Of a stretch of DNA of 64,000 bases, positions 1 to 12,000 are shown in pieces. Numbering within the stretch: the first letter of the stretch is position 1; every line of letters begins with the position of its first letter. The position numbers and the translations under genes were made by a program. The notes below the pieces were generated by a model. It saw only the letters and a list, made by a program, of their open reading frames with translations. It searched no databases and was not told where the DNA came from. Location of the stretch: NCBI GenBank assembly GCA_032719365.1, contig CM064872.1, forward strand, positions 44,190,252 through 44,254,251, read 5' to 3'. The stretch comes from Prinsepia uniflora (lineage: Eukaryota; Streptophyta; Magnoliopsida; Rosales; Rosaceae).

Positions 1-758
1 TTCCTTTACTTATTCTATTATCTCCTCCGGGGAGGGTCGTTGGCCTGGGTGGACCCCGGAGTAGTCACGGAGCACTGACTGAGTGGGAGTTGCCCCTGTT
101 GGGTTCCTTACTCTAAGGAAGGCTGGTTACTATAACCTCAGGTAGGGTCAGTGGTCTGCGGACATTGACTTTGACTTTCAGAAGACTTGGGTTTGAGACC
201 CCGGGTAGCACGCACGTAGCTTTGGAAACTGTGACATGATTGGTTGTGTGAATTATATGTGTATACGATATAAATATGATATATGAGATGATATATGATG
301 TGTGTTTACACAGGTTTTGGACAGTGGCCCCTATGGTTGGTTTCTTATGATTTGGGCTGAGTCCCTTGTGGATTTGGGCAGTGGCCCATATGGTCGTTTT
401 CATTATGGTTCTTGCAATCTTGGTTTTGGGCTTAGTTCCCACATATGGTTTCTTTGGTTAAATCGTTTTCGAATGCATGCATGCTTTTTAGTGAAGGGTA
501 CAAATGTCTTTATGGAAAATTTTTTATAAACTTTTGTTTTGTCCACTCACAGCTTTTAATGTTTTGATTGCCCTTCAGGTTGACATCGGATGTGCACTGT
601 AGTAGAGACCGGGATATCACATACCTCCTCCGGATCCTGGCGTACTTTGATAGCCCGGGAGGACAAAGGTCGAAAATATCCCTTGTCTGACACTTCGTGT
701 CAGACGGGAGCAGGGTCATCCCTTGTTAATCCCAGGGGGATTGGGATGGGTCCTGTCA
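1..758 (+). mobile_element. LTR-X, 3' portion (runs in from the left edge)
   Basis: This is the right part of a plus-strand LTR of the dominant family. It ends GGGATGGGTCCTGTCA at 758, after which minus-strand chromovirus coding sequence resumes. Family landmarks seen in order are the GTCCACTCAC motif near 540, a pyrimidine-rich stretch ending CCTTCAGG near 570-580, a perfect hairpin at 685-705 (arms GTCTGACAC and GTGTCAGAC) and a GC-rich terminal block. The left end lies outside the window, so neither its length nor its target duplication can be checked. It splits the element at 759-7222. Confidence 0.85.
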
Positions 759-1235
759 GGTAGACCCGGACTCCACAAGGTCACCGATTTCCTGCAACAA
801 TCAATGATTGCCCCATGGTCTCCCAACCAGCCCATCCCAAGTATTACATCAAAATCATGTAGGTCCATAATAATCAAGTCGACTAACAACTCCATGCTCC
901 CAACTCTCACTAAGCAATCCCTCATCAGCTAGTTCACTATGTATATCACTCCCATCAGGGTACTCACACCCATCTCATGATCTAACGCTAATACCTCGCG
1001 GCCTAACATCGCTGCACAACTCCTCGAGAAGAATGAATGTGTAGCGCCATGGTCCATCAAAACACGAACATGAAGGACAGATATAGTAAGTGTACCTGTG
1101 AAAACTCACGATGCTGTCCTCACCTACTTCTGGGTCACTGCAAAGACCCAAGCATGTGGTCCTGCCTGTTACCCACAACCTCGTCCTCGGGCTCCTCCCT
1201 GAGCTCTGCCTCCAGTGGTATCTAACGTAGTGGCT
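759..1235 (-). pseudogene. Decayed retropepsin-like protease of the chromovirus-like element
   Basis: Minus-strand translation of about 759-915 gives DLIIMDLHDFDVILGMGWL followed by HGAIIDC, the C-terminal half of a plant chromovirus aspartic protease. Upstream, in shifted frames, are remnants of the segment that normally holds the catalytic D-S/T-G triad. It is damaged here, reading around FDGPW and then HSFFSRSC, so the triad is not intact. Stops separate the pieces, so this is non-functional. The open frame running on to about 716 is only read-through into the LTR inserted at 1-758 and not protein. Confidence 0.7.
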
Positions 1236-1824
1236 ACATGATGGGCTGGTCCTGCCGAGCTCTGGCCAACCCCACTGCCACCAGCTAGTAGCAAAGGGAA
1301 CTCCCTGGCGAAATGTCATGTCTGGTCGAAAGAAAAACATGACAAGGCCCTCGGTCCTGACAACCCCACTGATGCACCACTCGCCGCAAACTGCTATGGC
1401 TAGAAGCTCAATCTCTGTCCTAATCTCTAAGCGCTCCCAAATCTTCCAGCTTGCCCACCGGTAGGAGAGTATGACCGCCCGCTAGAGTTCCCCCCCTTCG
1501 AACCCCTGTGGCTCAAAGGTACAATATGCAGTCGGTCTCGGCTTCGTCCCTCACTGTGGGACTGCTATTACTGCTGATGTTACACTGCTAGGCTGGCCTC
1601 CACCCGCACTGTGGTGTCAGTTAAATATTCAGGGTGGCATAATTAGATCCAGTCATAATTGCTCGGATGTCTCCCCAAAGTCCCTACTCGAAGCGGTGGC
1701 ACTTATCCGCTTCAGTCCTCACATATGCCGAGGCGAATCGAGATAGTGCCAGGAAACTCTGCTCGTACTCTGCAACCGTCTGGTTCCCCTACTGGAGCTG
1801 CAAGAACTCTACCTCACAAGCGTC
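1236..1824 (-). pseudogene. Decayed gag C-terminal / linker region
   Basis: This stretch lies between the gag core and the protease of the minus-strand element, where plant chromoviruses carry the rest of gag and a CCHC zinc knuckle. I could not read an intact knuckle. Short open stretches exist on both strands but none has recognisable domains. The best description is mutated gag sequence. Confidence 0.5.
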
Positions 1825-2163
1825 CTAAAATGAGCAGGGGTAGAACTGATCCAGAAACCTATCTCGAAATACCTCCCATGGTGTTGTGGCTGCGCTTGAG
1901 TCGGTCATCTCCAGTGCGCACCACCATTGGTAAGCACCCCCCTCAAGCATAAACATGGCCAATACTACCCTCTCCTCAGGAGGATAATGTATGACCGAGA
2001 AAATGCGCTCCGAGTGGTTTATCCACATATAAGCCCCCTTGGGGTCAAATCCCCCAGTAAAAATAGTAGCCCCTATCCGTTGAGCCCTCTCTATGCTCGC
2101 ACTTCCCATCTCTCTCGTGCCTTCTTCCTCCGTCCGTGCCAGAGGTTCGCGTCGGGGAGCCAT
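1825..2163 (-). pseudogene. Gag core fragment (retrotransposon gag domain) of the chromovirus-like element
   Basis: A 112-residue open frame starts with ATG at 2163, about 77 bases into the internal region after the primer binding site. It has the plant Ty3/gypsy gag pattern: a basic, charged N-terminus (MAPRREP), then IFTGGFDP near residues 34-41, a WINHSERIF helix, ERVVLAMFML near 63-72, YQWW near 77 and a WEVFRDRFLDQFYP block at the end. In the family this protein forms the virus-like particle. The frame stops at 1825, well short of a full gag. Start choice is simple: it is the first ATG after the primer binding site in the frame carrying the domain. Confidence 0.8.
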
Positions 2164-2239
2164 GATCCACTGCTAAGAGACATAGATTAGTTATCACATT
2201 AAAGGACTCATGATCTAACAATGAGCTATCCTAGTGCTC

Positions 2240-2256
2240 AACCTGCTCTGATACTA
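2240..2256 (-). other. Primer binding site, initiator-Met tRNA type
   Basis: On the minus strand the sequence three bases after the LTR end is TAGTATCAGAGCAGGTT. The well-known plant retrotransposon site matching initiator methionine tRNA is TGGTATCAGAGC, so this copy has one mismatch (G to A at position 2). Its position beside the LTR terminus CCTGTCA and in front of gag makes the assignment firm. Confidence 0.85.
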
Positions 2257-2259
2257 TCT

Positions 2260-5200
2260 TGACAGGACCCATCCCCATCCCCCAAGGACCAGGAGGGGAT
2301 GCGCCCTGCTCCCGTCTGACACAAACCTTGGAAATGCTGGAAATACCCATAATAGGTTAAATAATGCACAATAAAACGTCTTAAACATCAAATACATCCG
2401 AGAATAGGTCCAACAGTGCCAGACAAGGGATAGAGAGCACTACAAAATTACGAGCACGGAAGGGTCTGTCTCTACCTCGGGACCTTTCTCTACCTCTGGA
2501 CCTGTCTCTACCTCTGGGTCACATCCTGGAAGGGTCAAGAGAGCACTACAAAACTACAAAATACCCATAATGGGACTATGTCTCCACCTTGGGACCTGTC
2601 TCTACCTCTGGGTCACATCCTGGAAGGGTCAAGAAAACAATGAAGGTGTTAGTGTGTCGAAAACAATGGATGTTTCAAAAAACATTCAGAATACATAGTA
2701 AAAATGAAAGGCCCCACTAATAGTTTTACCCCTCCGTTTTCAAATCATGCATGCATTTGAGTCAAAACATATATATATATATGTGTAGTAAAACTAAAAC
2801 ATATCACACATCACCAATCAGACATCATATCATCACACACATACACACAATAGTATAATAATAATGCATCTATCATAATCATATTGCACCATATATCCCA
2901 ACCTAGACATCCCAGATGTTGGACGTCCCAGACGTCTAATAAGGTCACGGTCCTAAGGCTACTCGTGTAGTCGGGGTCTCAATCCCGAGTCTTATCTCGG
3001 AACCCAGTCTGGGTATGGCATCCCAGATGCTTAACATCCCTGATGTCTCGTAATAGTAATCCTGCTCCTAAGCCACTCTACAGTCTGGTCGCTACGTAGC
3101 ATGACTCCTCGCAGGCAATGCGCCATGAACACTCCAAGGCACTAATAACTGGAGGAGACAGTAATCTATATGGTAAATCTATCCAGTGTAATAGCATGAG
3201 CCTGTGATATCCCAGTATGATTCCACAACTCACATAATCACCAGACGGTCACATGCCACATAATGTAACATGGATAGGTACATAGTCCATAATTAAGATT
3301 CAATACACTCATATTAAGATTCAATACACTCATACACATAGTCATATACTAGTATAATGAAAACAGTTATGCATGCATTCCGTTAGAAATCAAAAGACCT
3401 ACTCACAGTACTGTCCTACTGCTTAATCAACGTCTAAAATATGTCCTGTAGCTATATCTCAGTCTCTGACCTGTCCAAACACACTCAAAGGTCACTAGTG
3501 ATCTCTACTAATCCATACCTAAAACCTAAGAATAGTGCTGACCCGAAAATGCATCCTGAACACACTTCACGAGACTATAAACTCCATTTTAACCCACCAA
3601 ATGATCTCCGATTGACATGAAACCACCACCATTGGATCCGGATCGTCGAAAACATTAAAATGGCACTGGTCCCACCTCAAAAAGATTTCCCACATACCCC
3701 CACGCGCGGGTTAAAGCCACGATCAACGTTGGCCAAAAAAGTCAACGCTGATGTCAGATCAACGGTCAAAGTCAACACTGACGTCATCTGACAGTGTCAG
3801 ACCCTACACTTTTAAAACTGAAAGGTGCCATATGTCAGCTGTGGGTTGGTCCACATCACTGACATGTCAGTGACTTGTGGCAGCCATTGATTGGGCCACA
3901 CCACTAACATGTCAGTGTTGACTCTACACTGACATGTGACACTTGTTCTGTCCTCATTGACCCCTTCCTGACAGCTGTCAGATGATGACGTTACCTGCTG
4001 ATGTCATCATCGTCATCAACCTCTCGACCGGGTCTGCTATTCGAGTCGAACAAACCCGCTACCCCACCCGATTCTAAAACCCAAATTTCTCAACCAATTT
4101 TTATCAGGTTTCTTGCTATGCACTTGTCTCATCCCAACTAGAAGATCTATATGTTCAAAACTGAATAAAAAGGACTCAAAGCTACCTGAAATTCAATAAA
4201 TAGTGGGCAGTAAGCTTTGTCCGCCGATATCTCCCAGTTGGCCACCAAAACTCTCCCCCTCAAGTCTACTGGAATCATCTCAGTTCCTTCCCACCGTGAT
4301 CCGTCATGTGCCACCCTTGCCCTCTGTCGTATCTCTAGTCCCAGCTACTCTCGCAATCTCACAGCGAGAAGAACATATGATATGGTGTTGGTGGGACGTT
4401 TGTATTTTTCTGGGTTCCTCACGGGTTAGGAGTGTTTGTAACGCCCTAGAAATTCGGAGAATGTAATTTTGTAAAATACTAAATAAAATGACGTTTTTAC
4501 CCTTGTCAATAGTATGGTCAATTTGTTGACTTTTTGATTGGTAGGTCAAACGGACGTTGACCGATGACCGTGACGTAGTTCGAGACGTCACGAGTCCATA
4601 AACAGGTGGCACGTCCAATTTCGACGCTTAGGAAAAAAGTTATGACGTTCGGAAGTTCAAGGGCATTTTCATAATTTGGATGAAAAGGGGGAAAATGTTG
4701 ACTTTTTTATTGACAACTGATTTCCACACAATTCGAGGACCGTTAGGTAGATCTCGATGCCCTAAGTCCGTAGACAGGCGGTACACTGAAAACGGACATC
4801 GGACGGTTGTGTTACGGGTCTCGGAATTGGAGGGGCATTTTGGTAATTTTGTGCAGAAGGGCAAAATGGTAATTTTGCCAAGCCCAGTTTGAAACAGCCG
4901 TGGGAAATACTGTGCAATTGTTTAATCTGCCCTTTGATCAAGGAATTGTTTAAGGTTTCTCTGATTCAAGGATTTGTTTAAGGGTTTTGAGGTAATGGAA
5001 GCAATCTGGTATGGTTGGGACAGAGAACTAGTGCACGGGAGGATTTTTAAAACTGGTCTTGGTCTGGGTCTGTTTTGCGGGAAACAGAATTCTGAGTGGT
5101 GCTGAGAGATTCCTACGAGTGTTGGCTGAACGGGTCGATTAACAGAGAGTACGAGAGTTTTGAGAGTCATTCTGAGTAAGAGAGGGCTGAGAGCTAGAGA

Positions 5201-7222
5201 GAAAACCAGAGTTCGGGAAATTGTGAAAATTGGAGGGAAAATCGCATTTTTATTTGTGAGTCGAATTGGACAAAACCAAGGACTGAAATAGTCTTCTGGG
5301 ACCATTTGGAGTTCAACCGTGTCGATTGTGAAGCGAATCGATCACAGTTTGGCCAAGAACAGAAGCCTCTAGTTCTGAAAATTTTCGAGGTTGAAGACGA
5401 CTACTTCCAGGTAAGCTTTCTTGAAATTGGTTGTGTTCTAGTGTTCGTTTAGGTCCCCTAAAGCTTCTGTCTAGGTTAATTTGAAAATGGAGCTGAGTTT
5501 AGTGAGTTTCAGAAGTCGACCCGTTTGTTTGATCACGGGTCGAATGAGAGTTTTAGGGCAAATCGAAGATAATTAAGGAATGGGATCTTAAATTAAAATG
5601 TTAAGGAATGATTTAGGTGGAAAAAAAGGAAGGTTTAGAGTGAGAATTGATGGAGATTTGGTCGGGTTGTGTCGCAGGTCGAACAGCCCGTTTGCAGGCC
5701 AGTCGGGTGAAGATGGTGACACTGTAGCAGTCACTATAGCAGGCGTGCGGCTTTCACGCACATCCACTTTGGGCGGCGCGTGACGACACGTGAGACCTTA
5801 TTTCCGGTCGCGGTCAACTTGAGATTTCAACCTTTCAGTTTTTAGAACATTTTTGAATTAAATCTCGAGTCGAGCGGACGTCGTTTCGGGTTAGTTCTGA
5901 GGGTTCAATGGTTTAGGGCTTTAAGTTAATTACGTCGAAAAATCCCGAAAAATTAGGGAAATTAATGCAAGCTTTTTGGGAATGTTTGTAACCCTTATTG
6001 AACTTTTTGACAGGCTCGAACATTCCCGAGGCTACCGAGGAGCGCACAGGGGGGCGATTGACGCGTCTGAAAACTGTGAGTGGACTTTTAATTTCTAACC
6101 GAGCATGCCCCCGAGGCCTATTGACTATGTTTTGAGTTTAAAGACTCGTTGATATCCCGGGAAGGCCTGATATATGAGTTTAGAGACTCGGATAGATCCA
6201 ACGGCTTGATTGTGATTGTTGATTCAGTTTTACATGATTTGATATGATTGATGTTTCGATGTGACGATTTCTGGATTTTGGGAATATTATATTATCTTTA
6301 CATGATTTTATGGCTGTTTACGGTAATGGTTTCTATATGATTTGAAAAAGGGATTTCGATTGTTTAGTTATGCTGTTTTCGAATATCTAGTTATGCATGC
6401 GTGTTATAAAACTGGAGGGTGAACCCCTATTTCATTAAACTATTTTCTGGAAACTTTTGTTTTATTCCACTCACACTTTGCTGTTTTTAATACCCTCCAG
6501 GTCGTGGTACAAGTTTGGGGGCTAACGCCGAGGCAGAGGCAGAGGCATAAAGTCTTCCGTTGCGGTGTAGTTTAGTTCACAAAGTAGTATTTGATCTTTA
6601 TCTTTTTTTTTTGTAATTTATGCTCTGTGAAACTATGGACTTGATGTCCAGTCGGTTGTACTGTTTAATCTCCCTGGTCTGACAATGGGTGTGGTGTAAA
6701 TTTATTTGGTTATTCTGGTCTTTTGTGTTCGATTTTCAGATGGGAGCAGGATGCTTCCCGATTATTGAGGCGATAATCGGGGTGGGTCCTGTCAGTGTTT
6801 GAGAGTTAAGGAAAAATGATGAGGAAGATAATAGAAAGTAAGAGAAGTATTATTTTTTTGGAACCTTGATTAGATCCAATTGCATGAGGAAACCCGCCAA
6901 TGGGATGAGTGACACTTGTCACTCATCCAAGGGCGCCACTAAGCTATCCTTATCCAATTAGAATTTTCCAAGTGTCACATTCCCGGGGTTTCTTGAATAG
7001 TGTCAATTTCGTGCTCCTGACCATAACTCCCTCGTCCCTACTCCAATTCCGGCGTGCAGCCTATCCACGGACTTGTGACGTCCCGATCTACATCACGGTC
7101 ATGGGTCAAAGATCGAAATACAGTCCGAGTCAAAAGTCAAAAAATCTCCCTAACCAAGTGCAAATTGGTCATTTTACATTAAAATTTCCACTTTACAAAT
7201 CCGAAAAGTTCGGGTTGTTACA
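2260..7222 (-). mobile_element. 5' LTR (LTR-X family) of the minus-strand element
   Basis: On the minus strand the LTR begins TGTAACAACCCGAAC at 7222 and ends GATGGGTCCTGTCA at 2260. Without the nested solo LTR (4437-6794 plus one target copy) it is about 2.6 kb. It shows the family features: paired GTTGACTTTT blocks near the start, GC-rich CACGCGC-type sequence (around 3700), the GTGAGT-type motif near 3400 and GACGTC-like short palindromes near 2910-3010. The flanking target copy at 7223-7227 (TAAGG) has no visible partner because the 3' end is outside the window. Confidence 0.8.
4437..6794 (+). mobile_element. Solo LTR-X (2358 bp), target duplication GTGTT
   Basis: It starts TGTAACGCCCTAG, ends GGGTGGGTCCTGTCA, and is flanked by GTGTT at 4432-4436 and 6795-6799. 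It has no internal coding region and no second LTR, so it is a solo LTR left by LTR-LTR recombination. It contains the duplicated GTTGACTTTT block (4530-4860), the CACGCGC-type hairpin region (5745-5795), GTGAGTGGAC at 6076 and ATTCCACTCAC near 6475, followed by a CCTCCAGG acceptor-like site at 6500. It lies in the opposite orientation to its host LTR. Confidence 0.93.
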
Positions 7223-8033
7223 TAAGGCACTTCACCTTTCCCTCCCTGAGCGATGTGGGATTGTTCACCGTTCTTCACAAGACATGGGTCTTACACATCG
7301 CCCCCTCAAACAACAAAGAGAGACAACTGAAGTAATCATAATCACCGTGCTTTGCCTTGTGCTTTCAATGTGTTTGGTATGTTCTTAAGTTTTTTTTTTC
7401 CTACCCTACCCATTCTTTCACTAGCCCTCAACCTAGCCAGATGTTACAACCCTAATAAAAGACCTAGCTGATCTTTGGGAAGTTCATGACTGCTGATAAG
7501 TTCAAATGGTATCTCTAATTCTTAGCCTTCAATTCCTTTTCTTGAGATCATATCTAGAAATTGTGCTTTTGTTCCTAATGTTCATATGTGAAGTAACTTG
7601 ATTTCTATTACATAAACTCGTTCACATATGCTTGAAAGATTTATAAGCCCTAGGTTCTGAGTATGAAAGAAATCTATAAGAACTATAGTTTAGACGAATT
7701 CTATCTATCTCTTCTGGAGTATGGTACTTACTAGGTTATGAGACTTGGAAGTGCAGATTTGATTTGCATGCTAATTAAGTTATGGAATTGGCAATCTTTA
7801 TGGTGGTGAAAATTATGATGTATTTTTCATTGATTTTTATTTCTTTGATTCATTTGTGCACTAACCATTGTGTCTTAGAAAGTCTACATAGCATTTGTGG
7901 TTATCGTTTCAAGTAAACCCTCAGGAGATAAAACTCCTCCTACTAAGATAGCCTAGGGTTTTAAATGATCTATCAAGGTGTATGTCTTGTTTTTGTTTTG
8001 CTCCGGGACTAGCAAAACTCAGGTTCGGGGGTG
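7223..8033 (+). mobile_element. 3' internal tail of an LTR retrotransposon, with polypurine tract
   Basis: No coding sequence is recognisable. The segment ends with a purine-rich run (GGTTCGGGGGTG, 8022-8033) directly before an LTR beginning TGATAAC, which is the expected arrangement of polypurine tract and 3' LTR. The preceding sequence (CTCCGGGACTAGCAAAACTC) resembles the 3' ends of many plant gypsy-type elements. The first about 200 bases (GATGTGGGATTG and similar) may be a separate fragment. Confidence 0.55.
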
Positions 8034-8317
8034 TGATAACTCTTGAAACACTCACATTTTGTATACATTATTCTATTTCAATTCTCGTCTTTTAGTATGT
8101 TTTTGAGTCAATTTCGGTGCATTTTACTCGGTTTGTGCTAAATGTGCAAAGCATAGATGTTCAAAATTGTTGGAGCTAATGGAACTCTCAAGGATTCCTG
8201 AATAAAAAAAAAACTTGTTCAGAATGAAGACATTGACTTTTGAAAAGATTTGAGCTGTTCAAAAATGCCACTTGGGAAAAATGGAAAAAATTAAGGCAAC
8301 AAGGAAATATCATGGGG

Positions 8318-8570
8318 TCTCTATTTCAGACCAGCCTACATCCTTGACCCAATCTTTATTTCAGACCATCTTACATCCTTGACCCAATCTCCATTTCAAA
8401 CTAGCCTACAATACTTGACCCATTCTCCATTTCAGACCAGCCTATATCCTTGACCTAATCTCCATTTAAGACCAGCCTACATCCTTGACCCATTCTCCAT
8501 TTCAGACCAGCCTAAAATACTTGACCCAATTTCCATTTCTGACCAGCCTACAATCCTTCACCGAATCCAC
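8318..8570 (+). repeat. 35-bp minisatellite, about seven copies
   Basis: A tandem unit of about 35 bp contains TTCAGACCAGCCTACA and then TCCTTGACCCAATCT. It repeats about seven times with point changes (ACATCCTTGACC, ATACTTGACC, ATCCTTCACC). It lies inside the TGATAAC LTR. Confidence 0.88.
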
Positions 8571-8598
8571 ATTTGACCACCTTGAAATCTGTTTGAGA

Positions 8599-8600
<2 letters not shown>

Positions 8601-8638
<38 letters not shown>
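8601..8638. repeat. (AT)n microsatellite
   Basis: An uninterrupted AT dinucleotide run follows the minisatellite inside the same LTR. Confidence 0.95.
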
Positions 8639-8640
<2 letters not shown>

Positions 8641-9042
8641 CTCTATTCAAATGAGAGGACTCCATTTTTTAGCCATTCTGAATTTAGAATTCATTCAACT
8701 CCAACAACTTCTCATTCCATCATTGAAAATATCATCTTCTCCATTGAAGAATAGAAGATTTCTTAATACAAGTCAAGACTTTGTTGTGGCTTGCCTCAAG
8801 GGTTCTTCTAATCTTTACTTTCATTTCATCTACTGTGATTTCTACAAACATGTCTAGAGGCTAAATACTTCATCCTAGGGCTGTTATGTAACCAAACATG
8901 ATCATTTGAAGTTAATAAGAATTTCAGTCTTTCAAGTTCTATTCTGATTTCTATTTCTGTTTATTATGCATAATTGAATATGCTTGTTCTGATGCTTGAT
9001 CACCATTAGAATATGCATATCTAAATTAGGATTAAGAGCACA

Positions 9043-12000
9043 TGTCAGGACCCGTCCCAATCCCCTCGTGATTAACGAGGGACGCTCATGATCCTGTTTA
9101 ACACCAAGTGTCAGACCAGGGAAAATTTGAACCTTTAGCCTGACCGGCTTCCAGAGTACGCCAGGATCCGGAGGAGGTATGTGATTTCTCGGTCTGTGCT
9201 ACAGTCTACACCGTATTCAACCTGAAGAGCATTGAAAACAGAAAGACTGTGAGTGGACGAAAAAAAATAAGTTTAGAAAACACATTTCATAAAAGACCTT
9301 TATGCCCTTCACTAAAAAGCATGCATACATAGGAAACCCATTTATCAAACCACATATGTTTCAATAACCAAAAACATACGGACCCCTGCCCAAAACCATT
9401 TAACGAAATCTAGAACATACTAAACATATGTGGGATCTCAGCCCAAATCCATTTATCAATCATAAAACACAATTTGGTAAATCCAAGAAATCATGTTTAT
9501 CGTATTTATCATATAACCAGTCCTGTTAGGGTATCTAGAGCTACGCGCGTGCTACCCGGGGTCTCAAAGCCGAAGTCTCCCTAGGGTCCACCTTGGTCAA
9601 TGTCCATAGATCAATGACCCTCGCCGGGGGTTATAATCCATAGCCTTTCTAAAAGTAAGGAACCCAACATGGGCAACTCCACTCAGTTAGTGCTCCGTGA
9701 CTACTCCGGGGTCCACCCGGGCCAACGAACCTCCCCATAGGAGACAATTCATAAATAAAGGATGGTATACGAAAAACCATTCGAAAACATTCTCAAACCT
9801 TTTCAAAGGTTCATGCCCGGTCCCCATAAACCATCATGAACCATAAAAACCTTTCAAGGGTCCATGCTAGTCCCCATAAACCGTCATGAACCATAAATCC
9901 ATTTATGGGTCCCGGACCCGAAATCACAATCGTAAACCATAACTGGGGCCTAAGCCCGAATTCACAAACCAACTGGGCCTCGTGCCCGATTTCGTGAGTA
10001 AAATAGGCCTCGAGCCCGATACGCAAACCAATTGGGCCTCGAGCCTGATACGTAAACCAACTGGGCCTCCGACCCGATGCCTGGTTAAATCAAATGGTCT
10101 TTAGGTCCAAGAATTCGTAAATCAAATGGGTCTCGTGCCTAGTCCATATCTTCAAATCCGAAATCGATTCAAGAACCAATTGGGCCTCTCGCCCGAGAAC
10201 GTAACTAAATGGAATTCGAGTCTAACGGTTTCCAAAAGAAATGGGTCTCCAACCCGAGCTTACCTTTTCAAATCCAAAACCATTTCATGAAATCATTTCC
10301 AAAACTATAAGCACGGAAAATCAGTGCAAAACCCTAAATCTCGATTTACGTGCAAGCACGTAAATCACCTCGAAATGCATGAAACTATGTAAATCACAAT
10401 CATCCAAATCATCATCATAGAATCATATCTATAAACAATATAAAACATTTATGCATGCGTCACAGTTTAGAAATCAAGGTCCACTCACAGAACGTCCTAA
10501 GCGGCCGTCTCGGTTTGCTTGTCGTAAGCCTTCCTGGAGGATGCATGCATCAACAATATCGAGACGGTGTCTGATCGACACGAAAACAGTCCCAAAATGT
10601 TCATTACATCGAATAGAGTATTTCACATGTTGAAGTCATCCCCAAAGGATGCTTTACGCCCCCTCCACGCGCCGCCCAAAGGGGCTGCGCGTTAAGTCCA
10701 CGCGCCAGCACTATTCATTGTTCCCTACGTCCAGCCGACCGGGTTCGCTTGTTGAAACCGGACCGGTCCAGGGCCCCATTTAATTCATTTTCAGCCCATT
10801 CTGTTCCATTTTGATTCCTAAATGTTCCTAGTACTAAACCCTATCGATCTACGTCCTCAAAACACAAGAAAACCAAGTAGAACATACCTCCCATGATTGA
10901 AAATGGTGACGGCTCCAGAAACCTCCACCCGCCATCATCTCCAGTCGTCTTAGCCCTCGAATCCAATCCAAACCTTCCCAAAATGTCACCAGAAAGATGT
11001 TCATAACCTTGAAATTAACTAATAATCCTTAAAACTCAGTTTCCAATTTTTTGAACTAAAAAGGGGCTCTCGAGTCACTTACTTCCGCCGTTCAACACGT
11101 CCTTCCTCACTCTCTAACATTCCTTCAGGTTTCATGAGCAAAGGATTGAGTTTGTGGTTTGAGAGCATGGTTGGGCCGTGCTTGTTTGAGAGGGAAAATG
11201 GGAGATCGGCTTGGCAATGAGAGATGAAGGGAGGTGATGGCTGATGATCAGGTGAGAGAGAAGTGGGATGGACGATGAGGATGAGGGTTGATAAGTCACA
11301 AATTAAGCATCATTTCAACGTTATTCTTATCATTTTTACCTATCTTTTGATTATAATCATTCAAAAAATAGGATAAAATGATCTCTTTTGTGAAGTTTGT
11401 ACAGATTGCTTAGTTGAGGTTTAAATCATGTTTTGCAATGAAATGTGATCTTGTCAAGGCTAAAGCTTTAAGGACTCATCAAGGACTCATAAAGGGCCTC
11501 ATAATCTCCCATTTACGTGACCAAGATCCACCAAGACCCTAAAAGTCACGTCCTAGCCCCTAGAAGCCCACAAAATGCGGTTAAGGGTGTTTTAGGGGGT
11601 TTACTTGTGCATCAAGCAACTTTGGACGAATTTTCCTACCTTTCTCATTGAGGAATGACATGGATTGACTTGGATAAGAAGACTTAATTATATTCCTAAT
11701 CAGATCCGAAGTTAAAGATTGCAATAAATAAGGAAAAGGAAGTTTCTTGGAAATCAAGAAACCATCTTGTACATGGCTAGGGTTAATGAACTTCCCTAGC
11801 CGCAAATTATCAGTTTTCCTTTAATTTAGGCAATGTAATTTGATTTAGGATAGCATTAAATGAATTCCTTGTCAAAGATGAAGTCAAGAAATGGAAAGAA
11901 GTAAGGAAAGGGAGTCCTTGTACAACAAGGATCCCACAAAAATGCGGCTAAACTAGGGTTCACGGCAACAAGGAGTTTTCCTCCTTGTGTTAGGGGTTGT

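Larger units (their letters stand above)
759..7222 (-). mobile_element. Ty3/gypsy chromovirus-like element, 5' part, minus strand
   Basis: Reading the minus strand, this is an LTR (7222 down to 2260), a primer binding site, a gag fragment and a protease relic. The order and the protease motif (FDVILGMGWL, family FDVILGMDWL) fit plant chromoviruses. RT, integrase and the 3' LTR would lie left of the window or beyond the LTR inserted at 1-758. The element matters because it ties the abundant LTR-X repeat to a real retrotransposon. The LTR is itself interrupted by a solo LTR at 4437-6794. The coding part is broken by stops and frameshifts. Confidence 0.8.

Noticed and set aside
716..758. Continuation of the protease frame to a stop at 716
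   Set aside because: Those codons lie in the inserted LTR, so the frame is read-through.
2451..2458. CACTACAAAA near 2451 as a CACTA terminus
   Set aside because: It is within the LTR of the minus-strand retroelement and is repeated nearby (2549), without subterminal motifs.
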